A stretch of 64,000 bases of DNA from Streptomyces sp. SID12488 (GTDB lineage Bacteria > Actinomycetota > Actinomycetes > Streptomycetales > Streptomycetaceae): contig NZ_JAAGLT010000003.1 of assembly GCF_010548275.1 (NCBI RefSeq), forward strand, positions 124,001 to 188,000, read 5' to 3'. The number at the start of each line of letters is the position of its first letter. Positions within the stretch are counted from its first letter, which is position 1. The notes below the pieces were generated by a model. It had not been told where the DNA came from. It saw only the letters and a program-made list of their open reading frames with translations, and made no database searches. Both the position numbers and the translations under genes were made by a program. Of the stretch, positions 18,593 to 26,616 are shown piece after piece.

Positions 18593-19060
18593 TCACGTCC
18601 GCTTGAGGGTCCGCACCGGCTCGCCGGGCTGCCAGACCTGCACGACCAGGTACTTCTCGTCCTCGACGTACGTCCGCACGACCTCCGTCAGCTCGGTACG
18701 GAAGAGGTGGAACGGCTCCGGCGGTTCCACCTCCGCGGCGTACGCGGCCTTGGCGGCCGGGTCCTCGACCTCGTACGCCCGCCCGCTGATCCGCACATCA
18801 CCGCCGCCCATGTCCGTCCCCGAGCCGGGATTCGCCTGGAGCGCGAAACGGGGATCGCGGCGCAGGTCCCGTGCCTTCAGCGAGTCCGGCATCATGGCGA
18901 GCCACAACTCGCCGTGCAGGAAGCGGACTTCGAGGCCGGAGGTGCGCGGGGAGCCGTCCCTGCGCAGGGTGGCGAGAGTGTGGTGCGTGAAGGCGCGGAA
19001 GCGCTCTTCGACGGTTGTGGCCAGCTCGGGTTCCGTGGTGGTGAATACTGCCCAGTTCAT
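18593..19060 (-). CDS. Pyridoxamine 5'-phosphate oxidase-like (split-barrel) protein
   Basis: 155 residues. The pattern TLRRDGSPRTSGLEVRF ... LWLAMMPDSLKARDLRRDPRF is typical of the FMN- or F420-binding split-barrel family found in many actinobacterial redox proteins. The flavin or deazaflavin cofactor and substrate cannot be chosen from this sequence. ATG 19060 gives the family's usual length; longer in-frame extensions upstream look non-coding. It converges tightly on guaA (21 bases) and is divergent from the aldolase-family gene. Confidence 0.82.
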   Translation of the reverse strand: MNWAVFTTTEPELATTVEERFRAFTHHTLATLRRDGSPRTSGLEVRFLHGELWLAMMPDSLKARDLRRDPRFALQANPGSGTDMGGGDVRISGRAYEVEDPAAKAAYAAEVEPPEPFHLFRTELTEVVRTYVEDEKYLVVQVWQPGEPVRTLKRT

Positions 19061-19257
19061 GGAACCGAGTCTGACGCGGATACCCGACATCCTTTGACGT
19101 GTATTCGCCGCCTCCCTGCTCCCTCTTGCCGGCGTCTCGTCGGTGTCTCGGGTCCCTGGCCCAGGTATCTGTTTCATCTCTTCGCAAACATCCCTGTTCT
19201 CCTGCGCGGACCGACGGTAACTTCCGCTCCGTAAAGGAACCCAGTGCTGGAGGACCT

Positions 19258-20052
19258 ATGCACGGGCCCACTCCGCCCCTGCCGTTGCCCACCGACCAGC
19301 TGCAGTTCGCGATGCCCCCGATGTACGAGTCGCTCGACGACGAGCGAAGGCACCGCAAGGAACGGCTGGCCGGAGCGATCAGGCTGTTCGGACGGTTCGG
19401 CTTCGAGGACGGTGTCTCGGGGCACATCACGGCGCGCGACCCCGAGTACAGCAACTGCTTCTGGGTGAACCCGTTCGGGATCCCCTTCAAGCAGGTCACC
19501 GTGAGCGACCTCGTCATGGCCAACCAGGACGGCCAGGTCATCGAGGGCCGCTACCACATCAACCAGGCGGCCTTCACCGTGCACGCCCAGGTGCACGCCG
19601 CCCGCCCGGACGTCGTCGCCGTGGCCCACTGCCACTCCGTGCACGGCCGTGCCCTGTCCGCCCTCGGCGATCTCCTCGACCCGATCACCCAGGAGAGCTG
19701 CGCCTTCTACGAGGACCACGCGCTCTACGACGCGTACACGGGCGTCGCCGTGGACGCCGACGAGGGCCGGCGCATCGCGTCCGCGCTGGGCTCCCGCAAG
19801 GCCCTCGTGCTGCGCAACCACGGGCTGCTCACGGTGGGCGACTCCGTGGACGCGGCGGCCTGGTGGTTCCTGTCGATGGAACGGTCGAGCCAGGTCCAGC
19901 TGACGGCGCGGGCGGCGGGCCGACCCATCCTGATCGACCACAAACAGGCGGTCTCGACGCGGGAGCAGCTCGGCGGCGACCTGGTCGCGTGGATCAACTA
20001 CCAGCCCCTGTGGCGGGACATCAGCAGGAGCGAGCCGGACCTGTTGGGTTAG
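19258..20052 (+). CDS. Class II aldolase/adducin family protein
   Basis: 264 residues. Zinc-binding histidines are visible in AHCHSVHG and in the later RNHGLLT motif, with the acidic residue of the family near EDH. Members include fuculose-phosphate aldolase-like enzymes and many uncharacterised aldolases acting on phosphorylated or free sugars; the substrate is unknown. ATG 19258 is preceded by GGAGGA at proper spacing, so in-frame starts upstream are rejected. Stands alone between a divergent split-barrel gene and a convergent DUF4429 gene. Confidence 0.86.
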   Translation: MHGPTPPLPLPTDQLQFAMPPMYESLDDERRHRKERLAGAIRLFGRFGFEDGVSGHITARDPEYSNCFWVNPFGIPFKQVTVSDLVMANQDGQVIEGRYHINQAAFTVHAQVHAARPDVVAVAHCHSVHGRALSALGDLLDPITQESCAFYEDHALYDAYTGVAVDADEGRRIASALGSRKALVLRNHGLLTVGDSVDAAAWWFLSMERSSQVQLTARAAGRPILIDHKQAVSTREQLGGDLVAWINYQPLWRDISRSEPDLLG

Positions 20053-20102
20053 CGGGCCTGGGGGAGCCGGCAGCCCCGAGCGGGCCGGAAACCCCGAGTG
20101 GG

Positions 20103-20984
20103 TCAGAAGCCCCGCAGGACGGTCGCCTTGGTGGTCGCGAACTCCTCGTCCGTGAGCACGCCCTCGCGGTGCAGCTCGCCCAACTCCCGGAGCCTGCGCA
20201 GGAGTACGTCGTGATGGTCGGACCGGGGCGGGATCTCGGGCGTGGGGCGGGGCCGCTCCACGTGGTCGACCGCTCGGGTGGAGGGGTGCGGCAGGCGGGC
20301 GGTGACCGCGGTCGCGACGAGTGCCGTGAGCAGGTCACGGCGGGTGCTCCCCCACAGGTCGAGGGCGTAGGGGTCCTTCTCGGGCGGCAGCTTGGAGAAC
20401 ACCGTCTCGCGGGTCACGAAGCGCATGAAGCCGTCCTGGTAGCCGGAGTTGGGCAGCCAGTCGACCTGGACGAGATCGTGGGTGGAGATGATGCGGGGGC
20501 CGGTGGCGCGCTTGATCCGGTCGGCGGTGTCGGCCCAGTCGATGCGGACCTGTGTACCGTCGAACGACACCATGCCGTCGCTGGACCGCACCGACACCGG
20601 CACGGGCGGGCCCGGGAGCAGATACGCCTTGGCCGGCTCCTCGGGAACCTGGTCGAGGAGCAGGGCGTGCCGGATCTCCTCGGCGACGTACTCGGCGACT
20701 CCGGACCGGTCGATGTCCACGATCAGCCGGTACGGGTCGGCGGCCTCCGGCAGCCGTCCGCCGGTCGCCTGGAGCAGCGGGTCGGCGCCCTCGCGGAGCC
20801 GGAGCCGCAACCGCCCACGTTTGCGTTCGGGTTCGTAGACGATGCCCGAGACGGCTTCCAGGGGCACGGCGACCTCGCCGTACGTCTGCCGGAACAGCGG
20901 CACGGAACGGTGGAGACCCGGCGTGATCCTGACCGTGCTGCCGTCGAAGGCCCAGGTTCCGTCGCGCTGGATGATCTCGGCCAT
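20103..20984 (-). CDS. DUF4429 domain protein with C-terminal SHOCT motif
   Basis: 293 residues. Two repeated beta-rich units (each beginning G/DGTxxFDGxxVRI) match the actinobacterial DUF4429 arrangement. The last 35 residues (LRRLRELGELHREGVLTDEEFATTKATVL) form a short helical SHOCT motif found at the ends of many proteins. No membrane segment. Function unknown; PH-like folds are often proposed for such units, which is not shown here. ATG start at the beginning of the conserved region. Confidence 0.82.
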   Translation of the reverse strand: MAEIIQRDGTWAFDGSTVRITPGLHRSVPLFRQTYGEVAVPLEAVSGIVYEPERKRGRLRLRLREGADPLLQATGGRLPEAADPYRLIVDIDRSGVAEYVAEEIRHALLLDQVPEEPAKAYLLPGPPVPVSVRSSDGMVSFDGTQVRIDWADTADRIKRATGPRIISTHDLVQVDWLPNSGYQDGFMRFVTRETVFSKLPPEKDPYALDLWGSTRRDLLTALVATAVTARLPHPSTRAVDHVERPRPTPEIPPRSDHHDVLLRRLRELGELHREGVLTDEEFATTKATVLRGF

Positions 20985-21262
20985 ACGCGAATTCTCGCAG
21001 CCGGGTCAACACGGAGGTCGTGGTTTCACTCGCCTTTTCCGCTGCCGGGGCCGACCTGCCGTACACGACGGGTGTTAGGTAGGGCACAATTCGCTCTCGT
21101 CGTGGGGGAGTTGCGCGAGCCAGGATTCGGGCTCCATAAGTCACGGTGTGCCCCGGTTTGATCCAGCATGGTTTCCGGTGTCGGTTCCGGTGGGTTTTCC
21201 GGTGTGTTGATGTCCTGGTTCGTGATGTGTCGTGTCGGGTGCGGGGAAGGCGGGCGGCGGGC

Positions 21263-22540
21263 GTGGCGTTGCAGGAGGCGAGGCAAGGTGTGCTGCCCGG
21301 GGAGCACGGGGGTGGCTGCGCCTGCGGGGACTGCCCGCACGGGGCGCGTACGGGACACCGGCGTGCGGTCGCCGAGTTCCTGCTCATGCGGGAGGGGTTC
21401 GCGGCCGGGCAGGGGCTGCCCGCCGCGGTGGCGCACTCGGCCTCGGCCTCCCGCCAGTGGGTCTCGGACGAACTGACCCAGTCCGCGGCGGTCGTCGCCG
21501 AGCGCGGCCGGGCCGAGGGCGAGGTGTGGCTCGCCCGGCTGTGGCGCCGCACGGCGTTCACGGTGTGGGTGCTGATCGGCGTCCTGCTGCTCGTCCAGGC
21601 GCTCACCGCGATCGGGGCGGGCTGGACCGCCGCCCGGACGGCCGGACTGGTGGCCGCCGTACTGGTCGGCGGCGCGCTGACCGCCGCGTCCTGGTTCCAC
21701 CGGGCGCGGGGCGGGGCGCTGGCGCCCCTGATCGGCGAGGACAACCGCCTGTCCACCTCCCGAGTGGTGGCGGCGAGCTGGGTGCTGTTCCTGGCGTACG
21801 CCGTTCTCGTGCTGGTCGGCCGACTGGCCGCTGCCTCGGGCCACGAGGAGCGCGACGCGCTGATCGCCGGCCTCGACCTCGCCCGGGGCGCGGGCGTCGT
21901 GACCGTCCTCGCGGTGGTGTGCGCCATCGCGGTGCTCGTACGCAGGGTGGTCGGCCTGCGCGTCCTCGGCCAACGCCTGCAGAAGGTACGCGCGGACCGC
22001 CCCCGCGCGGCCGACCTCCTGACGGACGACGCGGGCCGCGGCACGTTCGCGGACATCCAGTACGTGATGATCGGCACGGTCGCTCTCCTGTTCGCGGTCG
22101 TACGGCTGGCCCGGCGCCCTGATCAGTTGCCGGACCTGCCGTGGGGGCTGGCGGTGGTGGTGCTGGTGTCGGCGGCGACCTACGTGGCCGGCAAGTACTC
22201 GGAGGGCGGCCGGCCGGTGATCCTGTCGGTCGTCCGGTCCCGGGAGGCGGGCGACCTGGACGGCCCGATCCGCACCGGCGACGACATCGAGATCCGCGGC
22301 GCCGGCTTCGTGCCCCCGGGCGCGGGCACCGCCGACCGGCTGTCCCGCATGGTCGTCCGCATCGGCCCGGTCCACGTCCATGTCCCCCTGGTTCCGGTGC
22401 CCGGCGGCTTCAGCAACCCCCGCGACGAGGTACTGACGGTGCCGGTACCGGCGGATGTGGAGCCCGGCCGGGTGGAGGTGCAGGTGGTGACCGCGGCGGG
22501 CGTGGAGACGAACCGGTGCGTGATCGATGTGACGGACTGA
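21263..22540 (+). CDS. Polytopic membrane protein with C-terminal IPT/TIG-like domain
   Basis: About 425 residues. A CGDCPHG motif near residue 20, then a soluble stretch, then about six hydrophobic segments (for example TVWVLIGVLLLVQAL, AGLVAAVLVGGALTAASW, YVMIGTVALLFAVVRL). The C-terminal 110 residues (beginning RPVILSVVRSREAG, with GDDIEIRGAGF) resemble an IPT/TIG immunoglobulin-like fold, outside or inside depending on topology. The start is uncertain: GTG 21263, 21239 and 21218 are all in frame and none has a good Shine-Dalgarno. Function unknown. Confidence 0.72.
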   Translation: MALQEARQGVLPGEHGGGCACGDCPHGARTGHRRAVAEFLLMREGFAAGQGLPAAVAHSASASRQWVSDELTQSAAVVAERGRAEGEVWLARLWRRTAFTVWVLIGVLLLVQALTAIGAGWTAARTAGLVAAVLVGGALTAASWFHRARGGALAPLIGEDNRLSTSRVVAASWVLFLAYAVLVLVGRLAAASGHEERDALIAGLDLARGAGVVTVLAVVCAIAVLVRRVVGLRVLGQRLQKVRADRPRAADLLTDDAGRGTFADIQYVMIGTVALLFAVVRLARRPDQLPDLPWGLAVVVLVSAATYVAGKYSEGGRPVILSVVRSREAGDLDGPIRTGDDIEIRGAGFVPPGAGTADRLSRMVVRIGPVHVHVPLVPVPGGFSNPRDEVLTVPVPADVEPGRVEVQVVTAAGVETNRCVIDVTD

Positions 22541-22918
22541 TCGATATGACGGACTGAGGGGTCGGTTCGGGTGGGTCTGCCTCCGGTGGTGGGGTTTCGC
22601 ATCGCGCGCCATGCCGTGGCGAAGCCGGGGCCGGGGCCGCGCCGGGGGTATCCGTCCTCGGACGGGCGTGAAATCGGATGGTCACCAACGCGCCGGTGCT
22701 GACACGCCGGTCGCTGCGGACGGAGCCTCCCGACACGTCCCCTGCCGTGGTACGGCGGCTGCGGCCGGGCGGGGGCTTGCGCCTCCCGGCTTGCCCGGCC
22801 ACCGCTGCTTCCCAGCTGTAACCGGGAAAAATGCCGTGCCGGAGGTGAGCGAGGTCACGTTGTCGTGCGTATGGTCTGTTGAGGGGTCAACGTTGGCAGG
22901 CGAGAGGCGGCTAGGGCG
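22541..22918. other. Intergenic region upstream of doxX; contains a short dyad
   Basis: No gene is visible. The only structure I see is GTTGAGGGGTCAAC at 22878-22891, 28 bases before the doxX ATG, a 5+5 inverted repeat that could be a repressor site. GAGAGG at about 22901-22906 may serve as the doxX ribosome binding site. Confidence 0.45.
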
Positions 22919-23455
22919 ATGGCTCACAGCACTCGAACGGACACGCACTCCCCTTATCTCGACGGCGACCGGGACTGGCGGAACACCGCCACTCGCTACG
23001 CCCTGCTGCCCCTGCGCGTCTTCCTTGGCGTCACCTTCATCTACGCCGGCCTGGACAAACTCACCGACAGTTCCTTCTTCGCCAGCTCCGGATCAGGCTC
23101 CGTCGGTGACCTGATGCGCTCGGTCCGCGACTCCTCCGCGATCCCGGCTCTGGTGGACCTCGCCCTCAAGAACCCTTCCGGCTTCGGCTACGCCATCGCC
23201 TTCGGTGAGCTGGCCGTCGGTATCGGCACACTGCTGGGGCTGCTGGCCCGGCTGGCGGCGGTCGGTGGCGCCCTGATCTCGCTCAGCCTCTGGCTGACCG
23301 TGAGCTGGGCCTCCGATCCGTACTACTACGGGAACGATCTGCCGTACCTGTTTTGCTGGGTACCTCTGATGCTGGCTGGGGCTTCCGTCTGGTCATTGGA
23401 TGCCTGGTTCAGGGGTCGACGGCGGGGCCGGGGCCAGTCGGGGGCCTGGAGGTAA
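22919..23455 (+). CDS. DoxX-family membrane protein, chimeric: native N-terminus plus element-encoded C-terminus
   Basis: 178 residues with four predicted membrane helices; LRVFLGVTFIYAGLDKL is the DoxX signature. DoxX-family proteins are small membrane oxidoreductase subunits of mostly unknown partner. Codons 1-139 are native. From about codon 140 (base 23336) the sequence comes from the inserted element: DLPYLFCWVPLMLAGASVW, with lower GC. The displaced native tail lies at 28197-28310 and encodes DLPYLMAWLPLVLAGASVF, clearly homologous. The insertion therefore replaces the last helix by a related one rather than destroying the gene. Its new stop is 2 bases from the end of the converging resolvase gene. 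Confidence 0.86.
   Translation: MAHSTRTDTHSPYLDGDRDWRNTATRYALLPLRVFLGVTFIYAGLDKLTDSSFFASSGSGSVGDLMRSVRDSSAIPALVDLALKNPSGFGYAIAFGELAVGIGTLLGLLARLAAVGGALISLSLWLTVSWASDPYYYGNDLPYLFCWVPLMLAGASVWSLDAWFRGRRRGRGQSGAWR
23336..23350 (+). other. attL core region
   Basis: Left copy of the imperfect repeat. The crossover lies within GATCT or TACCTG, the two blocks identical to attR; the reading frame of doxX continues through either. Confidence 0.7.
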
Positions 23456-23456
23456 G

Positions 23457-24047
23457 TCAGAGCTTCTCCTGGTCGGGCAGGTGCCGGTACAGGGTCGCCC
23501 TGGACACTCCCAGAGCCTTCGCTATGGCGTTGACGCTCTCACCCTTGGCCTTCCTCGCCTTGGCCACGGTGAGGAGATCATCGTTGATGACTGTGGGGCG
23601 TCCTCCGGTGCGACCTTGCGCCTTGGCTGCTGCCAGCCCGGCCTTGGTCCTGTCCTTGATGAGGGAGCGCTCGAACTCCGCCATGGCGGCGATGATCCGG
23701 AAGAAGAGACGGCCGTCGGCGGACGTTGTGTCTACGGCGCTGAGAGCCCCTGTCAGCACCTTGAAGCCAACGCCACGGCCTCTCAGGCCGTCCACGATGC
23801 CCACAAGGTCGATGAGGGACCTGCCAAGCCTGTCGAGCTTCCAGACGACGAGAGTGTCTCCCGCCCTCAGGTAGTCGAGTACGGCTGTCAGTTCAGGGCG
23901 ATCGGTGTTCTTGCCTGATGCCTTGTCTTCAAAGATCCGAGAGCATCCCGCCTCGGTGAGCGCATCTCCCTGAAGCTGTGCGTCCTGGTCGTCGGTTGAG
24001 ACTCGGGCGTAGCCGATGAGGTGGCCGGTGGTGGTGTTCGTCGTCAC
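23457..24047 (-). CDS. Small serine recombinase (resolvase/invertase family)
   Basis: 196 residues. The catalytic serine is S17 in GYARVSTDDQ; the family motifs VVWKLDRLGRS and MAEFERSLIKDR are intact, and the C-terminal helix-turn-helix (VNAIAKALGVSRATLYRHL) binds DNA. Length and order fit Tn3-type resolvases and Hin-type invertases. GTG start, since the conserved N-terminus follows directly. A res-like set of repeats lies just upstream (24057-24176). It likely resolves multimers or inverts a segment; it is not the enzyme expected to insert the element. Confidence 0.93.
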   Translation of the reverse strand: MTTNTTTGHLIGYARVSTDDQDAQLQGDALTEAGCSRIFEDKASGKNTDRPELTAVLDYLRAGDTLVVWKLDRLGRSLIDLVGIVDGLRGRGVGFKVLTGALSAVDTTSADGRLFFRIIAAMAEFERSLIKDRTKAGLAAAKAQGRTGGRPTVINDDLLTVAKARKAKGESVNAIAKALGVSRATLYRHLPDQEKL

Positions 24048-24056
24048 ACCTCGACT

Positions 24057-24176
24057 GTCTCATAACGCGTCTCAAAACATCAGCCACTTCGAATAGTTGT
24101 GAGACGACTTTTGGGCACCTCTGGGGGTCTCTGTGGCGCTCGTTGCCTCCGTCTCGTAAACCAAGGTTTCTGAGAC
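24057..24176. other. Candidate res recombination site of the small resolvase
   Basis: Repeated half-sites of the form GTCTCNNAAMC. A 26-bp dyad at 24151-24176 (GTCTCGTAAACC / AA / GGTTTCTGAGAC) resembles a res site I crossover site with a two-base centre. A second pair, GTCTCAAAAC (24069-24078) and GTTGTGAGAC (24096-24105), makes a 37-bp subsite, and a single half-site is at 24057-24066. Distance order (crossover site far from the recombinase gene, accessory sites near) matches Tn3-type res. Confidence 0.66.
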
Positions 24177-24273
24177 ACGACCCGGGGTGTCCGGCGGCGT
24201 GCACCGGGGGTAATGAGGGTGGAGTTACCTGGCGTGGACCGCAGGGGTAGGTTCCTTCGGCGCTGTACGGGTT

Positions 24274-24462
24274 TCAGGACTTGCCGCGTTTCGTGCATCG
24301 CGTGCACTGACAGGGAGGCCAAGCCGGGGTGATGAGGGGCTGAAGGTCGTCCGCCGTGGACACGGTTCGCTCAGGTTCCCAGGTCTTCCCTGAGTCGCGG
24401 GAGACCCGCATGGTCATCAAGGGGCGGTCGTCGAAGAGTCCAACCGCTTTCTCGGAGCTCAT
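24274..24462 (-). CDS. Small hypothetical protein with CxCxxC motif
   Basis: 62 residues. The C-terminal motif CQCTRC could bind a metal. Its ATG overlaps the TGA of the upstream gene (ATGA), so the pair is translationally coupled. I recognise no family. Located inside the integrative element. Confidence 0.6.
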   Translation of the reverse strand: MSSEKAVGLFDDRPLMTMRVSRDSGKTWEPERTVSTADDLQPLITPAWPPCQCTRCTKRGKS

Positions 24463-24653
24463 GAGTTGTGTGCCTCGGCGTGATGCTGGCGCAGCTTGAC
24501 GTTCGCATCAGAGATGGCGCTGTAGTCGCTTCTCGACTGGGAATTCTTTCGACGTACGCAGATGTCGAGACAGACGCTGCATCCTGGTACCGCTCTTGGC
24601 TCTGGCGGCAGTTCGTTGAGCCCGTAGCCCTGAGGTTGCCGTGTCCTCGCCAT
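24459..24653 (-). CDS. Small hypothetical protein, possible zinc-binding (CxxC...HxxxH)
   Basis: 64 residues. CSVC near residue 25 and HHAEAH near the end could form a zinc site. ATG 24653 is preceded by GGGGAGGACTG, an excellent ribosome binding site; the longer frame upstream lacks one. Similar short proteins accompany mobile elements and regulators in Streptomyces, but I cannot name a function. Four-base overlap with the next gene. Confidence 0.68.
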   Translation of the reverse strand: MARTRQPQGYGLNELPPEPRAVPGCSVCLDICVRRKNSQSRSDYSAISDANVKLRQHHAEAHNS

Positions 24654-24736
24654 CAGTCCTCCCCGGTTTCGTGACCCATCCATGGTCCACCGGTTGGCGA
24701 GCAACGCCGATCAATATTCCCGTTGCTGACTAAAGA

Positions 24737-25567
24737 TCATCGATAGCGGTCTGCACACTGCTCAAGAAACTCCCTTGCTTCACCTCTGAATAGAGCGTGA
24801 CGCTCGAACGAGGTAAAGACGGCAAGGTACTCATAGATGTCACGGGGATCACGAAAGACCATGCGGCCAGTGAAGTTCTCGACCGTGGCCAATCGGTCGT
24901 CATAGACGCTGAAGGTGTTCATCGGTCCGCGTGGTATCACCGTGCCCATCGGGATAACTCCCATGCGGATGTTGGGGAGGTGGGAGACTGACGTGAGGCG
25001 GTCAATCTGAACGGCCAGGGCGGAGTGAGGGACGACTGCCCACCTCACTGCCTGTTCCGTGAGGAGGAACGTGAACGTCTTCGTCGTGTCGTAGAGAACT
25101 GCCTGACGCTCCAGTTTCCTCGTGATGGTCTTGGAAGGGTCGCCCGGCGTGTGGCTCAGGCTGGCGCGGATGTACTCCGGTGTCGCCAACAGCCCTGTGA
25201 TCATCGCTGGCAGAAAGTACCGCAGCTCTGTCGCTTCAGACTCCAGTGAGGCCAACTCCGTCTGACGCTTCTCCATCCCTCTGCGCCAGGAAGAGCGCTT
25301 GTCCTGCCACTCGGTGTTGGCGATCCGAGCAAGGGCGGTAACCTCTGTAACCAACTCAGGGGGAGCGTCCAGGGCGCGAAGGATTCGTTCGACGTCGACC
25401 AGCTTCGGTGTCTTCTTGCCGGTCTCGAACTTGCTGATCTGGCTCTGGGACATGTTGCAGCGCCTTGCGAGCCGATCTCCCGTGAGACCGGCTCGCTTAC
25501 GCAACTCGCGGAGCTTTTCTGCCAGATCAGTCCTCGACTGCCCTAGCTGCTCGGGCTCGAACGTCAC
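24737..25567 (-). CDS. XRE-family HTH regulator with DUF5753 domain
   Basis: 276 residues. Helix-turn-helix near residues 17-60 (GLTGDRLARRCNMSQSQISKFETGKKTP), then the DUF5753 domain usual in Streptomyces regulators (for example LLATPEYIRASL, LTEQAVRW, MGVIPMG). Such proteins act as DNA-binding regulators, often encoded with a small partner. It is the last gene of a three-gene minus-strand group, three bases after the DUF6879 stop. It may regulate its own operon or the recombinases; targets are unknown. Confidence 0.9.
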   Translation of the reverse strand: MTFEPEQLGQSRTDLAEKLRELRKRAGLTGDRLARRCNMSQSQISKFETGKKTPKLVDVERILRALDAPPELVTEVTALARIANTEWQDKRSSWRRGMEKRQTELASLESEATELRYFLPAMITGLLATPEYIRASLSHTPGDPSKTITRKLERQAVLYDTTKTFTFLLTEQAVRWAVVPHSALAVQIDRLTSVSHLPNIRMGVIPMGTVIPRGPMNTFSVYDDRLATVENFTGRMVFRDPRDIYEYLAVFTSFERHALFRGEAREFLEQCADRYR

Positions 25568-25570
25568 TCG

Positions 25571-26092
25571 TCACTCGGCTTCTTTCGCGTACTCGAAGAA
25601 CGGTACGGAGTGGGCCAGAGCTATGCGCTTCCACTCCAGATACGGAGCGATGTCTCCAGTGAACAGTTCACGGTTGATCTGTGTCCCGTCTGGGCGGAAG
25701 TTGAGGCGCACCACTTGCGTCTCGTCGAACATCCACCAGTCGGTTCCCGAGAGCGGCAGGCCATAGTCATCGTCTGTGACATCGAGGATGCGCATATCCT
25801 CCCCAGCTTGGATGTTCCCGGGGATTCCCCAAGCGAATTGGTATCGCTGATAGTCCGTCAACGGTCGTCGTACGATCCGTACTCGCCCGATGCTCCGTCC
25901 CGATGCCGCGTAGCCGTGAACGCGCTCATGCCAGCGTGAGTTGTGATCGGCAGGCTTGGGTTCCCCCCGAAGGAACCGAGCAACGTTCTCGGTCTCCTTT
26001 GGCATGGTGTAGGTGGGCTGAGCCTCGAACCGCCATGCGTCACGTTCGTAGGCGTCGAATGTCCTGCGCCACTCGTCACCATCCAAGAGCAC
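25571..26092 (-). CDS. DUF6879 family protein
   Basis: 173 residues, soluble, with the pattern FDAYERDAWRFEAQPTY ... FLRGEP ... RRPLTDYQRYQF ... EDMRILD ... WWMFDE seen in the DUF6879 family, which in Streptomyces is usually encoded beside an XRE-DUF5753 gene. Biochemical function unknown. The start overlaps the end of the upstream 69-residue gene by 17 bases, so the two are probably coupled. Lower GC than the flanking chromosome. Confidence 0.82.
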   Translation of the reverse strand: MLLDGDEWRRTFDAYERDAWRFEAQPTYTMPKETENVARFLRGEPKPADHNSRWHERVHGYAASGRSIGRVRIVRRPLTDYQRYQFAWGIPGNIQAGEDMRILDVTDDDYGLPLSGTDWWMFDETQVVRLNFRPDGTQINRELFTGDIAPYLEWKRIALAHSVPFFEYAKEAE

Positions 26093-26285
26093 GTACGGCC
26101 TCCCTGAGCACTGCTTCGGGGATCTCTACCAGAGCCTCACCCCTGGGCGGCTGGAAGGCGCTGGACACGTCCCCCTGGACCACGATGGAGCCGCTTGCCG
26201 TGCGGTAGACGTTTGGGCAGTCGTCGTCATCGCAGTTGGGTCCGTCGAGCTTGCCGGTGAGACGGGTCAGTTCTTCACGCGCCAT
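26076..26285 (-). CDS. Small hypothetical protein, first gene of the XRE/DUF6879 cassette
   Basis: 69 residues with a CDDDDCPNVYRTASGS motif and a VVQGD strand. Small proteins of this type are familiar upstream of DUF6879 and XRE-DUF5753 genes. A good ribosome binding site (GAGGGGGC) precedes ATG 26285. Three-gene module 26285 to 24737: function unknown; regulation or toxin-antitoxin-like behaviour are possibilities only. Confidence 0.78.
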   Translation of the reverse strand: MAREELTRLTGKLDGPNCDDDDCPNVYRTASGSIVVQGDVSSAFQPPRGEALVEIPEAVLREAVRALGW

Positions 26286-26526
26286 GGTGCCCCCTCGTCT
26301 GTGACCCCTGTTGGGGCTCTTGCTGATCGACGCTACGTAGGCTGTTGTTCCTCGTCCATGCCGGAACCGAACTATTCCCGATGCGGAATAAACGATCTTT
26401 GACCACGCTGCCCCTCGCCCTGTGTGGTCCCCCTGAGGGTGCTGTCGGCCGCGCGTGGTGTGGCCCTGCTCTCAGATGCTCAGGCTGCTGTCCCGGAGCT
26501 GAACAAAGGACGCGTACATTATTTAT

Positions 26527-26551
26527 GTGGGGGGTTGTATATACCCCCCAC
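26527..26551. repeat. GTGGGGGGT palindrome
   Basis: Perfect 9-bp inverted repeat GTGGGGGGT (26527-26535) / ACCCCCCAC (26543-26551) around TGTATAT, flanked by A/T-rich DNA. It could be an operator or a second terminator behind the integrase. Confidence 0.7.
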
Positions 26552-26583
26552 GAAAAGAGCCTCCAGGAGTCACTGGTACTGGT

Positions 26584-26610
26584 GGGCATCCCCGCTCAAG
26601 AGGGATGCCC
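26584..26610 (-). terminator. Terminator after the large serine recombinase
   Basis: 9-bp inverted repeat GGGCATCCC (26584-26592) / GGGATGCCC (26602-26610), seven bases beyond the recombinase stop on the minus strand. Confidence 0.66.
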
Positions 26611-26616
26611 TCTGAG

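Larger units (their letters stand above)
26286..26616. promoter_or_regulatory. Low-GC control region between integrase 3' end and cassette
   Basis: No gene. Two strong inverted repeats are listed separately. The A/T-rich segment 26381-26400 and the palindrome CTACGTAG at 26333-26340 fit a promoter/operator area for the leftward cassette, but I cannot fix a -35/-10 pair. Confidence 0.45.

Noticed and set aside
23353..23918. Plus-strand open frames opposite the small resolvase
   Set aside because: They are shadows of the resolvase gene, which carries intact catalytic motifs on the minus strand.
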